The notes under the pieces: model-generated | Database searches by the model: none | What the model saw: only the letters and a program-made list of their open reading frames with translations | Told to the model about the DNA's origin: nothing | Made by a program: the position numbers and the translations under genes | DNA from: Polyangiaceae bacterium | Lineage (GTDB): Bacteria; Myxococcota_A; Polyangia; Polyangiales; Polyangiaceae | Reading direction: 5' to 3' | Assembly (NCBI GenBank): GCA_020848455.1 | Contig: JADLAB010000269.1 | Coordinates: forward strand, 1 to 64,000 | DNA length: 64,000 bases | Part shown: piece by piece, positions 39,912 to 51,799 of the stretch | How the letters are laid out: the number at the start of each line of letters is the position of its first letter | Numbering within the stretch: the stretch's first letter is position 1

Positions 39912-40051
39912 TCCGCGCTCCGCGACGACGGCGCTCACCATCGACCGCGGCCCGTTTGCGCTTGACACCTCGGGGCGCCGGGGCGTCTGGCCACGCCACG
40001 CCCTCGCCGCCACGCTCGCAGCCCCCACGCGGTCCCCGGCACGCGCTTTTC

Positions 40052-42067
40052 TCACGTGCGGCCCGCGAGGCGCGGCGGCTCGGCTTCGCCGAGGAGCCGC
40101 TCGACGAAGGCGGCGAGGGGCAGCGGGTCGAGGTTCTTGTCGAGGTCGCGCGAGCGCGGCGCCACCATGCGTGCCTCGACCTCCTTGTCGCCGACGACGA
40201 GGATGTAGGGCACGCGCAGCAGGCGCGCCGAGCGGATCTTGGCGCCGAGCTTGTCGGAGGAGGTGTCGGCCGTGGCGCGGAGGCCGCGGGCCTTGAGCGC
40301 GCGCACCACCTCGTGGGCGTACTCGTCCTGCTTCTCGCTCACGGTCACGACCGTGGCCTGCTCGGGCGCGCACCAGACCGGGAAGGCCCCGCCCGTGTGC
40401 TCGATGTAGACGGCCATGAAGCGCTCGAGCGAGCCGAGGATGGCGCGGTGGAGCATGACCGGCCGGTGCGCGGCACCGTCCGGGCCCGTGAACTCGAGGC
40501 CGAAGCGGTCGGGCAGGGCGTAGTCGACCTGGATGGTGCCGAGCTGCCACGAGCGCTTGAGGGCGTCCTCGATGTGGAACTCGAGCTTCGGGCCGTAGAA
40601 CGCGCCCTCGCCCGGCGACACCTCGTAGCCGAGGCCGCGGCTCTCGACCGCGGCCGCGAGCGCCCGCTCGGCGTCGTCCCACTGCGCGTCGGTGCCGATG
40701 CGCGTGTCGGGCCGCGTCGCGAGCTTCACGTCCACCTTGGCGAAGCCGACGGCGGCGTACACCTCGTAGAGCAGATCGATGAAGCTCTGGATCTCGGTCT
40801 GCATCTCTGCGGGCGCGCAGAAGATGTGGGCGTCGTCCTGGCAGAAGCTGCGCACGCGCGCCAGGCCGTGTACGACGCCGCCGCGCTCGTAGCGGTGCAG
40901 GCGCCCGAAGTCGGCCACGCGCCACGGCAGCTCGCGGTAGCTCCGGCGCCGGGAGCGGAAGATGAGGCAGTGGCACGGGCAGTTCATCGGCTTCTGGGCC
41001 GTGCGCTCGAGGTCGTCGAGGTGCCCGATGACCGCCTCGTCGCGCACCTTGTCGGCCTCGCGGTAGCTGTGCGGGTCGGTCGCGCCGTGCAGGCCGAGGC
41101 GCAGGTCCATCTTGGCCTTGTCGAGCAGCTCCGCCGTCACCGGCAGGAACATGTTCTCGCGGTAGTTCGGCAGGTGGCCGCTCGTCTCGAACAGCTTCTT
41201 GTCGAAGATCTGCGGGGTGACCACCTCCTCGTAGCCGTAGCGCTCGTAGAGCGAGCGCATGTAGCCGACGAGGCGGTTGTAGACGAAGGCGCCGCGCGGC
41301 AAAAAAAACGGCATCGCGGGCGCGTGCTCGTCGAACATGAAGAGCTCGAGCTCACGGCCGAGCTTGCGGTGGTCGCGCTTCTTCGCCTCCTCGAGCAGGC
41401 GCAGGTGCTCGCGCAGATCGGCCGGCGTCGCGAAGGCCGTGCCGTAGATGCGCTGCAGCATCGGGTTGCGCTCGTCGCCGCGCCAGTAGGCGCCGGCGAC
41501 GCTCACGAGCTTGACGGCCCGGAGGTAGCCGGTGTGCGGGACGTGCGGCCCCATGCACAGGTCGGTCCACTCGTCGGCGCCCTCGCCGTGGTGGTAGAGC
41601 GAGATCTCCTCGCCCTCGGGGATGGCGTCGATGAGCTCGCGCTTGTAGCTCTCGCCGAGCTTCTGGAAGTGCGCGTGCGCCTCGGCCCGCGAGACGACCG
41701 TGCGGCGGAAGGGGCGCTTCTGCTCGACGATCTCGAGCATCTTCTGCTCGATGTGCGCGAGGTCCTCGTCCGTGAACGGGCCGCTCGGCTTGTCGAAGTC
41801 GTAGTAGAAGCCGTGGGCCGTCGCCGGGCCGATGGTGACCTTGGTGCCCGGGAACAGGCGCTGCACCGCGTCGGCCATCACGTGGGCCGTCGAGTGGCGC
41901 AGCACGGCGAGCCCCTCGGGCGTCGAGGTGCGGACGGGCTCGAGCGCGCTCGGCTCGGCCTCGACGGGGGTGTGGAGGTCGTACACCACGGCGCCGAGCT
42001 TGGCGCCGATGATCGACGGATCACGGCTGATCGCGTCGGCGAGGATCTCCCGGACGGGGCGTTTCAT
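40052..42067 (-). CDS. thrS: Threonyl-tRNA synthetase
   Basis: 671 residues. The editing domain has HSTAH (about 58-62) and LCMGPHVPH. Catalytic core: class II motif 2 around RYERGGVVHGLARVRSF, zinc ligands Cys in NCPCHC, His in VVHGLARV, and His in VMLHRAILG; then the anticodon-binding domain. The N-terminal TGS domain is shorter than in E. coli: only about 50 residues precede the editing domain, and an in-frame stop 12 codons upstream excludes a longer start. A run of eight T residues encodes PFFL near residue 258. Confidence 0.97.
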   Translation of the reverse strand: MKRPVREILADAISRDPSIIGAKLGAVVYDLHTPVEAEPSALEPVRTSTPEGLAVLRHSTAHVMADAVQRLFPGTKVTIGPATAHGFYYDFDKPSGPFTDEDLAHIEQKMLEIVEQKRPFRRTVVSRAEAHAHFQKLGESYKRELIDAIPEGEEISLYHHGEGADEWTDLCMGPHVPHTGYLRAVKLVSVAGAYWRGDERNPMLQRIYGTAFATPADLREHLRLLEEAKKRDHRKLGRELELFMFDEHAPAMPFFLPRGAFVYNRLVGYMRSLYERYGYEEVVTPQIFDKKLFETSGHLPNYRENMFLPVTAELLDKAKMDLRLGLHGATDPHSYREADKVRDEAVIGHLDDLERTAQKPMNCPCHCLIFRSRRRSYRELPWRVADFGRLHRYERGGVVHGLARVRSFCQDDAHIFCAPAEMQTEIQSFIDLLYEVYAAVGFAKVDVKLATRPDTRIGTDAQWDDAERALAAAVESRGLGYEVSPGEGAFYGPKLEFHIEDALKRSWQLGTIQVDYALPDRFGLEFTGPDGAAHRPVMLHRAILGSLERFMAVYIEHTGGAFPVWCAPEQATVVTVSEKQDEYAHEVVRALKARGLRATADTSSDKLGAKIRSARLLRVPYILVVGDKEVEARMVAPRSRDLDKNLDPLPLAAFVERLLGEAEPPRLAGRT

Positions 42068-42193
42068 GGATTCAACGTCGCTCGAACCGCCCGCGGCGGC
42101 TCACGGCTGCGGCCGGGACGCCCGGCGGCGCGACGACGGCGAACGGCGAGACACGCAGGAAATGTGCGTGAATCGCAGGGCCCAGCGGGCAAG

Positions 42194-42268
<75 letters not shown>

Positions 42269-42292
42269 GGGTCGAAGCCAACAACGGGCTAG

Positions 42293-42321
42293 CGGGTACC
42301 AGGGGCCGGGTGGCATGTCAA
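42293..42321 (-). promoter_or_regulatory. Candidate promoter of tRNA-Val
   Basis: Minus strand TTGACA (42321-42316), 17-bp spacer, then TACCCG (42298-42293), a weak -10. It is 25 bp upstream of the tRNA start and could also read on into thrS. Confidence 0.5.
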
Positions 42322-42538
42322 GCGGGCGTGGCTGCGGGCGCCAATCCTCGCGCCGCCCCGCCGCCGCCGTGGACCGCGCTGCCGACCGACCACGGCGTTT
42401 CGGGACGGCCGCCTCCACGAACGCGGTGCCCGGGATCATGGGTTTCGAGGATGCCCGCGTCGCGCGCACGGCGCTACATCCGAGGCCAGGGTGGCCGCTG
42501 CGCGTGCGGCGGTCACCGGACCTCAAGGTGATCCGACC

Positions 42539-43186
42539 ATGCAAGACGCGAAGCGCCGGCTCGTGGCAAGCCTCCGACCCAATCGCACCCACTTCGGCCA
42601 AGCGGTCGCCGCCGGCCTCGCCCTGACGGCGCCGACCGTCGCTCCCCACGCCACCGCGCCGGGCGCACCCTCGCCGGTCTCTGCCGCACCGGCTTCCCGG
42701 ACACGCCTGCTCACGCGCGGCCCTTTGGTTGGCCCGCGGGAGCCGGCCCGGCGCCGCGCTGCGGACGGCGTGGCAGACCTGCGGGCGCTCGCCCTGGCCT
42801 TCGACGTGCGGTTCGAGGTGTTCCTCGCCGAGGAGGTCGACGCCCAGGCTCGCATGCGCCTGGTCGGCTACGAGATCGAGCTCCGGGGCGAGGCGCGCCC
42901 CCTCTTGTCGGCCTGGTTCGGCGACGACGAGGCCGCCCTGCAGGTGCGCGACGCCCTCGAGCAGCTCGCCGAGGCCGCCTCGCGGGGCCCCTGCGTCGTG
43001 GCACCGTGCGCTCCCACGCTCGCCGCGCGGCGTCGCGAGGGGCAGGACGCCGCGCCGGAACGGCTCCGGGTCTGTCTCTACCACCACGCCCATCCGCTCG
43101 ACGCCGCCGACGTCGACGGGCAGCCGTGCGTGAAGGCCGTGAGCGAGCGGCTCGCAGCCCTCGGTGTGCGACGCGCGGTGGCCTGA
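42539..43186 (+). CDS. Hypothetical protein
   Basis: 215 residues from MQDAKRRLVAS. The first 80 residues are low-complexity Ala/Pro/Arg. The rest (DLRALALAFDVRFEVFLAEE, GYEIELRGEARPLL) looks like an alpha/beta domain with short cysteine-containing ends. No family is recognised. It precedes an orphan histidine kinase by 33 bp and is probably cotranscribed with it. The stretch 42322-42538 before it holds nothing supported. Confidence 0.6.
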   Translation: MQDAKRRLVASLRPNRTHFGQAVAAGLALTAPTVAPHATAPGAPSPVSAAPASRTRLLTRGPLVGPREPARRRAADGVADLRALALAFDVRFEVFLAEEVDAQARMRLVGYEIELRGEARPLLSAWFGDDEAALQVRDALEQLAEAASRGPCVVAPCAPTLAARRREGQDAAPERLRVCLYHHAHPLDAADVDGQPCVKAVSERLAALGVRRAVA

Positions 43187-43219
43187 AGTCGCCCGGACGT
43201 CCCGGGAGGAGCGTGCGTC

Positions 43220-44314
43220 TTGAGCGACCGCGACGGCGAAAGACCCGGGGGCGAGGCCGGCGTCTGCTGCTGCGACGTCCTCGCCACGGCTGCGCTCGGC
43301 GTGCTCGTCGTCGACGCGGACGGGCGAATCGTGTTCAGCAACGAGCTCGCGGAGCGGCTCTTCGGCTACGGCAAGGAAGAGCTGGCGGCGCTCCCCCTCG
43401 AGACGCTGGTTCCGGAGCGGCACCGTGGCGCGCACGCGTCGCATCGCGAAGCGTTCGGGCGCGCCCCGACCCTGCGCCCGATGGCGCGCGCCCAGGACGT
43501 CGTCGGCCGGCGCAAGGACGGGAGCGAGCTGCGCCTCGAGATCGCGCTCGGCGCCGTCAAGAGCGACGGGCGGCGCCGCTTCATGGCGCTCATCCGCGAC
43601 GCCACGGAGCGGCACGAGGCCGAGCAGGCCGCGCGCGCCTACCAGGCCAGGCTCCAGGGCATGGCGTTCGAGGCGGCCGTGACGGACGAAGAGGAGCGCC
43701 GCCGGATCGCGGTCGCCCTGCACGACCGCATCGGTCAGTCGCTGGCGCTCGCCCGGATGGGGCTCGCCGGCGCGCGCGACGAGGTCGAGGGTGGCGCCCG
43801 GTCGAAGCTCGATCACGCCCTCGAGTTCCTCGAGCAGTGCAGCGCCGACGTCCGCGCGCTGATGTTCGAGCTGAGCCCGCCCGTGCTCTACGACCTCGGG
43901 CTCGAGGAGGCGCTCTCGTGGCTCGCCGAGGATCTCGAGCGCCGCCACGGGATCCGCATCGAAGTGCGGTGCGATGCGCTCGACGGGTCGCTCGCACCGG
44001 CCACGGCGGTGCTCCTGTTCCGCGCCGTCCGCGAGCTGCTCGCCAACGTCCTCGAGCATGCGCAGACGTCCGCGGCGCGCGTCACGCTCCGCCGGGCGGG
44101 CTCGCACCTGCTCGTCGAGGTCACGGACGACGGCATCGGGTTCGTGCCGGCGGAGGTGACGAGCGGGGCGACGGCCCGGGGCTTCGGCCTCTTCGGCGTG
44201 CGCGAGCACCTCGGCCGGCTCGGCGGCACGCTCGAGATCGAGTCCGCCCCGCGGAGCGGCACGCGCGTCCGGCTGCAGGTCCCGCTGCCGGCCGAGGTCG
44301 AGGCGGCGGACTAG
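43220..44314 (+). CDS. PAS-domain sensor histidine kinase, NarX/DegS (HisKA_3) type
   Basis: 364 residues from TTG, with GGAGGA well placed. A PAS domain (about 18-135; VLVVDADGRIVFSN, GRRKDGSELRLEI) is followed by the HisKA_3 dimerisation segment with the phospho-acceptor in RIAVALHDRIGQSLAL and an HATPase_c domain (VRELLANVLEHA, VTDDGIGF, GFGLFGVREHLGRLGG). No membrane helix, so a soluble sensor. CCC near residue 17 could bind a metal or be redox-active (inference). Partners of this class are NarL-type regulators; none is in the window, so it is an orphan here. Confidence 0.93.
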   Translation: MSDRDGERPGGEAGVCCCDVLATAALGVLVVDADGRIVFSNELAERLFGYGKEELAALPLETLVPERHRGAHASHREAFGRAPTLRPMARAQDVVGRRKDGSELRLEIALGAVKSDGRRRFMALIRDATERHEAEQAARAYQARLQGMAFEAAVTDEEERRRIAVALHDRIGQSLALARMGLAGARDEVEGGARSKLDHALEFLEQCSADVRALMFELSPPVLYDLGLEEALSWLAEDLERRHGIRIEVRCDALDGSLAPATAVLLFRAVRELLANVLEHAQTSAARVTLRRAGSHLLVEVTDDGIGFVPAEVTSGATARGFGLFGVREHLGRLGGTLEIESAPRSGTRVRLQVPLPAEVEAAD

Positions 44315-44317
44315 CGT

Positions 44318-46703
<2,386 letters not shown>

Positions 46704-46711
<8 letters not shown>

Positions 46712-47363
46712 GACTCGCCTCGCTCGGGGTGGTGGGTCGCGCCGCCGCGCGCGCGCGCGCGAGCACGCGGTCTTCGCGGCGCATGCGCAGCAGGCTCGGG
46801 GGCACGAGCAGCCCGAGCGTGCACAGGGCCGCACGCGGGCTCGCCCCGACGAGCGCCGCGCCGAGCGCCGCCATGACGAGGCCGAGCTCGGACGGATGCC
46901 CGAGCCAGCGGTACGGCCCGGTCGTCGCGAGCGCCTGGCCGCGCTCGATGCGCGCGGCCGTGACGAAGCGCGCCCCGAGGGTGACGAGGGCGCTCGCGCG
47001 CAGGACGATCCCGGCGGCGGCGAGGGCCACGCCCGCGGCCGCGGACGCTCCGAGGCTCGCGCGCGCCGCGTCGAGGAGCGCGACGAGCAAGGTGAGCCAC
47101 AGGCCGAGGCCCGTCGCGAGCGCGAGGGCGACGTCGGTGCCTGCGCCCGGGCCGGCGGGCATCGGGTCGGACGTGCCCGGTCGGGCGGCCAGCACCTCGG
47201 CGACCGCCCACCCGACGCACACCGCCGCGAAGAGGGCGACGCGCGGTGTCGCGAGCGCCGCGAGCGCGACCGCCTCCGACCCGAGCGCGGACGCGAGCGC
47301 GAGCGCGAGCGCGATCCAGCCGAGCTGCAGCGCCGCCCCGAGGGCTGCGAGCCGGTAGCTCAT
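46704..47363 (-). CDS. Isoprenylcysteine carboxyl methyltransferase (ICMT)-like membrane protein
   Basis: 219 residues with several membrane helices. The C-terminal TTGPYRWLGHPSELGLVMA is the conserved ICMT/PEMT-type motif for S-adenosylmethionine binding. Bacterial relatives methylate lipids or small hydrophobic substrates; the substrate is unknown here. It overlaps the zinc-ribbon gene before it (ATGA) and the kinase after it (8 bp), so the three are translated as a unit. Confidence 0.75.
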
Positions 47364-47593
47364 GGCTTGCCGGCCCCGAGCAGGCTCGGCTTGTACTTGC
47401 CGAAGCAGCTCTGGCACTGGAGGTACTCGGTGAGCACGCCGAGCGGGATGAGCGGGATCCAGTAGAGCGTGAAGAACTTCCGGACCCGCATGTGCTTGAA
47501 GGGCTGGCGACCGTGGCAGTAGGGGCAGTCGAACTCGCCCGTCGTGACGCAGCTCGTCACGGCCTTGGACCCGAAGATGATGAGGGCGATCAT
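47360..47593 (-). CDS. Small zinc-ribbon protein
   Basis: 77 residues. CPYCHG and CQSC (about 23-62) are two knuckles of one zinc ribbon. Between them VRKFFTLYWIPLIPLGVL is hydrophobic and may sit in or on the membrane. Known as a small zinc-ribbon family of unknown role. First gene of the zinc ribbon-ICMT-kinase operon, divergent from nth. Confidence 0.8.
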   Translation of the reverse strand: MIALIIFGSKAVTSCVTTGEFDCPYCHGRQPFKHMRVRKFFTLYWIPLIPLGVLTEYLQCQSCFGKYKPSLLGAGKP

Positions 47594-47693
47594 GCCAGTC
47601 CTCCCGGGCGAGAGCCCTACCATGCGTCGTACGCCGCGGGGCGAGAAGTCCTCCCCGTGCGCGCGCGCTCGGCCCGGTGTAGATCGCTCGCGC

Positions 47694-48353
47694 GTGACCC
47701 GCCGCGACAAAGCGCGCCGCATCCAGGCCGAGCTCGACGCGCTCTTCCCCGAGCCGGCCGTGCCGCTCGGCCACGTCGATCCGTTCACGCTGCTCTGCGC
47801 CGTGATGCTGAGCGCGCAGACCACCGATCTACGCGTGAACCAGGTGACGCCCGCCCTGTTCGCGCGCGCCTCGACCCCCGCGGCTCTCGCGGCCCTGCCG
47901 GAGCGCGAGATCCTCGCCTGCATCCGCACCTGCGGCCTCGCGCCGACCAAGGCGCGCAACCTGCGCCGCATGGCGGAGCTCCTCGTCGAGCGCCACGGCG
48001 GCGTCGTGCCGCGGGCGCTCGAGGCGCTCGAGGCGCTGCCGGGCGTGGGGCACAAGACGGCGAGCGTCGTCGTGTCGCAGGCCTTCGGCGAGCCCGCCTT
48101 CCCCGTCGACACGCACATCCACCGCCTCGCGGCGCGCTGGGGGCTGTCGAGCGGGCGCAACGTCGTCGCGACCGAGCGCGATCTGAAGAAGCTCTTTGCG
48201 CCCGAGAGCTGGGGCAAGCTCCACCTGCAGCTCATCTGGTTCGGGCGCCGCTACTGCCCGGCGCGCGGGCACGACGCGGCCGCCTGCCCGATCTGCTCGT
48301 GGGCGGCGCCGCGCCGGCGCCGCGCGCGCGCCGCGGGCGGCCGATCCGGTTGA
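47694..48353 (+). CDS. nth: Endonuclease III
   Basis: 219 residues from GTG (VTRRDKARR). Helix-hairpin-helix LPGVGHKTASVV carries the catalytic Lys, and VDTHIHRLAARWGL the catalytic Asp. It removes oxidised pyrimidines and nicks abasic sites. The C-terminal iron-sulfur motif is incomplete: only three cysteines (YCPARGHDAAACPICSW), where the canonical Cx6Cx2Cx5C has four, and the spacing between the first two is longer. Confidence 0.95.
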   Translation: MTRRDKARRIQAELDALFPEPAVPLGHVDPFTLLCAVMLSAQTTDLRVNQVTPALFARASTPAALAALPEREILACIRTCGLAPTKARNLRRMAELLVERHGGVVPRALEALEALPGVGHKTASVVVSQAFGEPAFPVDTHIHRLAARWGLSSGRNVVATERDLKKLFAPESWGKLHLQLIWFGRRYCPARGHDAAACPICSWAAPRRRRARAAGGRSG

Positions 48354-48408
48354 CGAGCCGCACCCGGTGCGCCGATCCTGGGGCCGTCGCCGTCCCGGGA
48401 GGTCTGCC

Positions 48409-49767
48409 GTGCACCTGCGTCTCAGAGGCGTGCTCGTGGTCGCGTCGCTCGCTCTCTGCTTCGCGGCGGCGGGCGCCTGCAGCGGGGACGACGCGGGCGA
48501 GCCCGTGCCGACCACCACCTCGAGCTCGACGGGTGGCGCGGGCGCGGGCGGCGCGGGCGGCAGCGGCGGGAGCGTGCCGCCGAGCGTGCGCCTGCCGCGC
48601 GAGTCGCTCGGCGCGAGCGAGCTCGGCGTCGTCGTGAACGCGGGCGATCCGCAGTCGATCGCCGTCGGGAGCTACTACGCGGCCGCGCGCGGCATCCCCG
48701 CCGACCACATCGTGAACGTGCTCCTGCCCGTCGCGGACGTCGTGTCGCAGCAGGACTTCGCGACGGCGAAGGCCATCGTCGACGCCGCGCTCGGTCCGGA
48801 GATCCAGGGCCTCGTGCTCACGTGGACCCGGCCCTATCGCGCCGACTGCATGTCGATCACGAGTGCGTTCGCGCTCGGCTTCGACCCCGCGTACTGCAGC
48901 CAGCCCTGCAACGGCACGGCGCCCGTCGCCTACTTCGACTCGCCCTCGCTCGCGCCCTTCACCGACCACGGCATCCGCCCGGCGATGATGCTCGCGGCCG
49001 CCACCGAGGCCGGGGCCGTGGCGCTCGTCGATCGCGGCGTCGCCTCCGACCAGACCTTCCCGCTCGGGGACGGCGTGCTCGTGCGCACCACCGACACGGC
49101 GCGCAGCGTGCGCTGGAGCGCCTTCGAGACGACCGTCGCCGACTGGAGCTACCCGGGTGGGCTCGCGCTCGAGTACCTCGACAACTCGACGGGCGCCGGC
49201 TCGGACCACGTCGACAACCGGACGAACCTCCTCTTTTACTTCACCGGCCTCGCCGACGTGCCGGCCATCGCGACCAACACCTATCGGCCGGGCGCCGTCG
49301 CCGACCACCTCACGTCCTATGGCGGGCAGGTGCCGACGAGCGGCCAGATGAGCGTCGTGGCGTGGCTCGAGGCGGGCGTCACCGGCAGCTACGGGACCGT
49401 GGTCGAGCCCTGCAACTACACGCAGAAGTTCCCCGACACGCGTGTGCTCCTGCCCCATTACTTTCGCGGCGCGACGCTGCTCGAGGCCTACTGGAAGTCG
49501 GTAGCGTGGCCGGGCGAAGGGCTCTTCGTAGGGGAGCCCCTCGCGCGCCCCTGGGGCTCGACCGTGAGCTTCGCCGCCGGCACGCTCAGCATTCGCACCA
49601 CGACGCTCGTGCCGGGCACGACCTACGAGCTCCGCGCCGCGACGAGCGCGGCCGGGCCCTATGTGCCGGTGCTCGGCAACATCACCGTGCCGCACCTCGA
49701 GGTGACGACGGTGACGCTCGAGAACGCGACGGCGCCGTACTACGAGCTCGGGGCGGTCGGGGGCTGA
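48409..49767 (+). CDS. TIGR03790-family lipoprotein
   Basis: 452 residues from GTG, with GGGAGG upstream. The lipoprotein signal ends FAAAGAC; a Thr/Ser/Gly linker follows. The core begins with VVVNAGDPQS and YYAAARGIPADHIV and ends with YGTVVEPCNYTQKFPD and FRGATLLEAYWKSV, landmarks of the TIGR03790 family, whose function is unknown. LFVGEPLARPW is also typical. About 90 beta-rich residues follow. Extracytoplasmic. Confidence 0.85.
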   Translation: MHLRLRGVLVVASLALCFAAAGACSGDDAGEPVPTTTSSSTGGAGAGGAGGSGGSVPPSVRLPRESLGASELGVVVNAGDPQSIAVGSYYAAARGIPADHIVNVLLPVADVVSQQDFATAKAIVDAALGPEIQGLVLTWTRPYRADCMSITSAFALGFDPAYCSQPCNGTAPVAYFDSPSLAPFTDHGIRPAMMLAAATEAGAVALVDRGVASDQTFPLGDGVLVRTTDTARSVRWSAFETTVADWSYPGGLALEYLDNSTGAGSDHVDNRTNLLFYFTGLADVPAIATNTYRPGAVADHLTSYGGQVPTSGQMSVVAWLEAGVTGSYGTVVEPCNYTQKFPDTRVLLPHYFRGATLLEAYWKSVAWPGEGLFVGEPLARPWGSTVSFAAGTLSIRTTTLVPGTTYELRAATSAAGPYVPVLGNITVPHLEVTTVTLENATAPYYELGAVGG

Positions 49768-49810
49768 CGCCCTGTCGCGCGGGGCCGCGACGCGGGCTAG
49801 AGTGACCCCG

Positions 49811-50215
49811 ATGTCCGAGCGACCCGCCGCACCCACGAGCCCCCCGGCCTCCGGCGCCGAGCGGCGCCAGCACGAGCGCTACGAGCTCCTGGCGCAGCTG
49901 TCGATGCACCTCGAGGAGGTCGACTACGTGCTCGAGCTCGTCAACCTGAGCCACTCCGGGGCGTACGTCCTGCTCGGCAGCGTCGAGCGGCCCGAGGGCC
50001 TCGACGTGGGGGTGGAGGTGCTCCTGTCGGTCATCCACCCCACGAGCGGCGAGCTCGTCGCGCTCGCCGGCCGGGTCGTGCGCCTCCAGGAGGACCTGCG
50101 CGGGCTCGGCTTCGGCGTGCACTTCCGCGAGCTCGATGCCGACGGGCAGAGCGGGCTCGAGGACCTGCTCACGCTCGCGCGGCGCCAGCCGCCGCCGCTG
50201 CCGGGACGGCACTGA
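49811..50215 (+). CDS. PilZ-domain protein
   Basis: 134 residues from ATG 49811 (GTG 49802 possible). A single PilZ domain: the arginine motif RRQHER and the downstream NLSHSGAYV (the [D/N]xSxxG motif), then beta strands to VHFREL. It binds cyclic di-GMP if the second Arg is placed as usual. It is a stand-alone receptor-type protein, with the hybrid histidine kinase convergent 18 bp downstream. Confidence 0.88.
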   Translation: MSERPAAPTSPPASGAERRQHERYELLAQLSMHLEEVDYVLELVNLSHSGAYVLLGSVERPEGLDVGVEVLLSVIHPTSGELVALAGRVVRLQEDLRGLGFGVHFRELDADGQSGLEDLLTLARRQPPPLPGRH

Positions 50216-50233
50216 CGCCGCGCGCCCGGGCCC

Positions 50234-51799
50234 TCAGGCCTGAGGCCACTCGAACGCGAGCGCCTGGATCGCCGCGACGAGCGCCTGGCGCTCGATGGGC
50301 TTGTCGAGGAGCGGGCGGCGCGTGGCGGCGACCCGCTCGCGCAGGCGCTCGGAGGTGAGCCCGCCGGACACGAACAACGTGCGCGCCGCGAGGGCAGGGT
50401 GCGTGAGCCGGAGCTGCTCCCAGAGATCGACCCCGGACTGGCCCGGCATCACGACGTCCGCGAGGACGGCGTCGACGTGGGCGTCGCGCGACAGCGCCGC
50501 CAGGGCCTGCGCCACGCCGCGGGCGAGGATGCAGTCGAAGTGCGCCGACAAGAGGCGCTCGAAGGAGCGCAGCATGAGCTCGTCGTCGTCGAGGATGAGC
50601 ACGCGCAGTCGGCCCTGCGCCGGGGGCTGGGACGGACGGCCGCGCTGCGGGGCGCGCGCGTGCACGAGGCGCGGGAACACCACGCGAAAGCACGCCCCTC
50701 TGCCCGGCTCGCTGTCCACGAAGATCTCGCCGCCCGCCTTGTGCACGAGCGAGCGGGTGATGGACAGGCCGAGCCCGGTGCCCCCGCCGGCGCCCTTGGT
50801 CGTGAAGAAGGGGTCGAAGATGTTGCCGATGTGCTCGGGGGCGATGCCGGGGCCGTTGTCCTCGACCGAGATCATGACGGCCTCGGCGTCGTAGCCCGTC
50901 GTGATGCGCACCTTGCCGCGGCCCGCCGGCACCGCCTCGACCGCCTGCAACGCGTTGACGACGAGGTTGGTCAGCACCTGTGCGGCCATGTACGGCAAGG
51001 CCTCGATGGCGGGCAGGCCCGGTGCGAGCTCGATGTCGAAGGTCGCGCGGCTGCGGACCTCCTTGCCGACGAGGCGCACGACGACGCCGATCTCCTCGTT
51101 GAGGTCGACCGGCCCGACCGTGCCCTCGCCCGAGCGCCGCGAGAACACGTTGAGCGAGCGGGCGATGTTGTGGATGCGGTGGGCCGCGCTCACGCAGTCG
51201 CCGACGGCCTCGAGCCAGTCCGGGCCGCGCTCGTCGAGCACCTCGAGCCGCTGCACGCGCGGCCGCGACATGAGGGCCTCGAGGTCGCTGCGCAGCGACG
51301 ACAGGTTCGCGAGGATGGCGCCGCAGGGGTTGTTCACCTCGTGGCTCACGCCCGCGGACAAGAGGCCGAGCGCGGCGAGCTTGTCGCGCTGGGCCAGATC
51401 GCGCTGCAGGGTCTCGCGCTCGGCGCGGAGGCCGGCCACGCGCCGCGCGGCGGCGACGGTGCGCGCGAGCTGGGTCGCGAGCTCGGAGCCGTCGTCGAGG
51501 ACATCGAAGGCGCCCGCGGCCAGAAGCGCCGCCTCGACCCCGGCACGCGGGGCGGGCACCACGACGACGACGAGCGTGTCGGGCTGCGAGCCCGTGAGCG
51601 ACAGGACACGCGGCACGAGCGCCTCCGGCAGGGTGCGGTGCTCGACCAGCAAGAGGTCCGTCTCACCGGGCTTCGCGAGCTCGCTCGCGAGGGGGCCCGA
51701 CGAGACGACCGCGAGGCCGAGCGCCCCCGCCGCGCGCTCCAGGCGCGCCGCCGTCTCGGGGAGCTCGAACGCGATCCGCAGCCGGAGCGGGCTCGTCAC
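50234..51799 (-). CDS. Hybrid sensor histidine kinase with pseudo-receiver and receiver
   Basis: 521 residues from GTG (overlapping the previous stop, GTGA). Residues 1-115 look like a receiver fold without the acidic pocket (LLLVEHRTL where Asp is expected). A coiled coil leads to HisKA (SAGVSHEVNNPCGAIL, phospho-His about 147) and HATPase_c (NLVVNALQAV, VEDNGPGIAPEH, GTGLGLS). A true receiver follows (VLILDDDELM, phospho-Asp in LADVVMPG, Lys in LDKPI). Soluble. Third gene of an operon after a DUF2378 protein and a thiamine-diphosphate enzyme. Confidence 0.93.
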   Translation of the reverse strand: MTSPLRLRIAFELPETAARLERAAGALGLAVVSSGPLASELAKPGETDLLLVEHRTLPEALVPRVLSLTGSQPDTLVVVVVPAPRAGVEAALLAAGAFDVLDDGSELATQLARTVAAARRVAGLRAERETLQRDLAQRDKLAALGLLSAGVSHEVNNPCGAILANLSSLRSDLEALMSRPRVQRLEVLDERGPDWLEAVGDCVSAAHRIHNIARSLNVFSRRSGEGTVGPVDLNEEIGVVVRLVGKEVRSRATFDIELAPGLPAIEALPYMAAQVLTNLVVNALQAVEAVPAGRGKVRITTGYDAEAVMISVEDNGPGIAPEHIGNIFDPFFTTKGAGGGTGLGLSITRSLVHKAGGEIFVDSEPGRGACFRVVFPRLVHARAPQRGRPSQPPAQGRLRVLILDDDELMLRSFERLLSAHFDCILARGVAQALAALSRDAHVDAVLADVVMPGQSGVDLWEQLRLTHPALAARTLFVSGGLTSERLRERVAATRRPLLDKPIERQALVAAIQALAFEWPQA

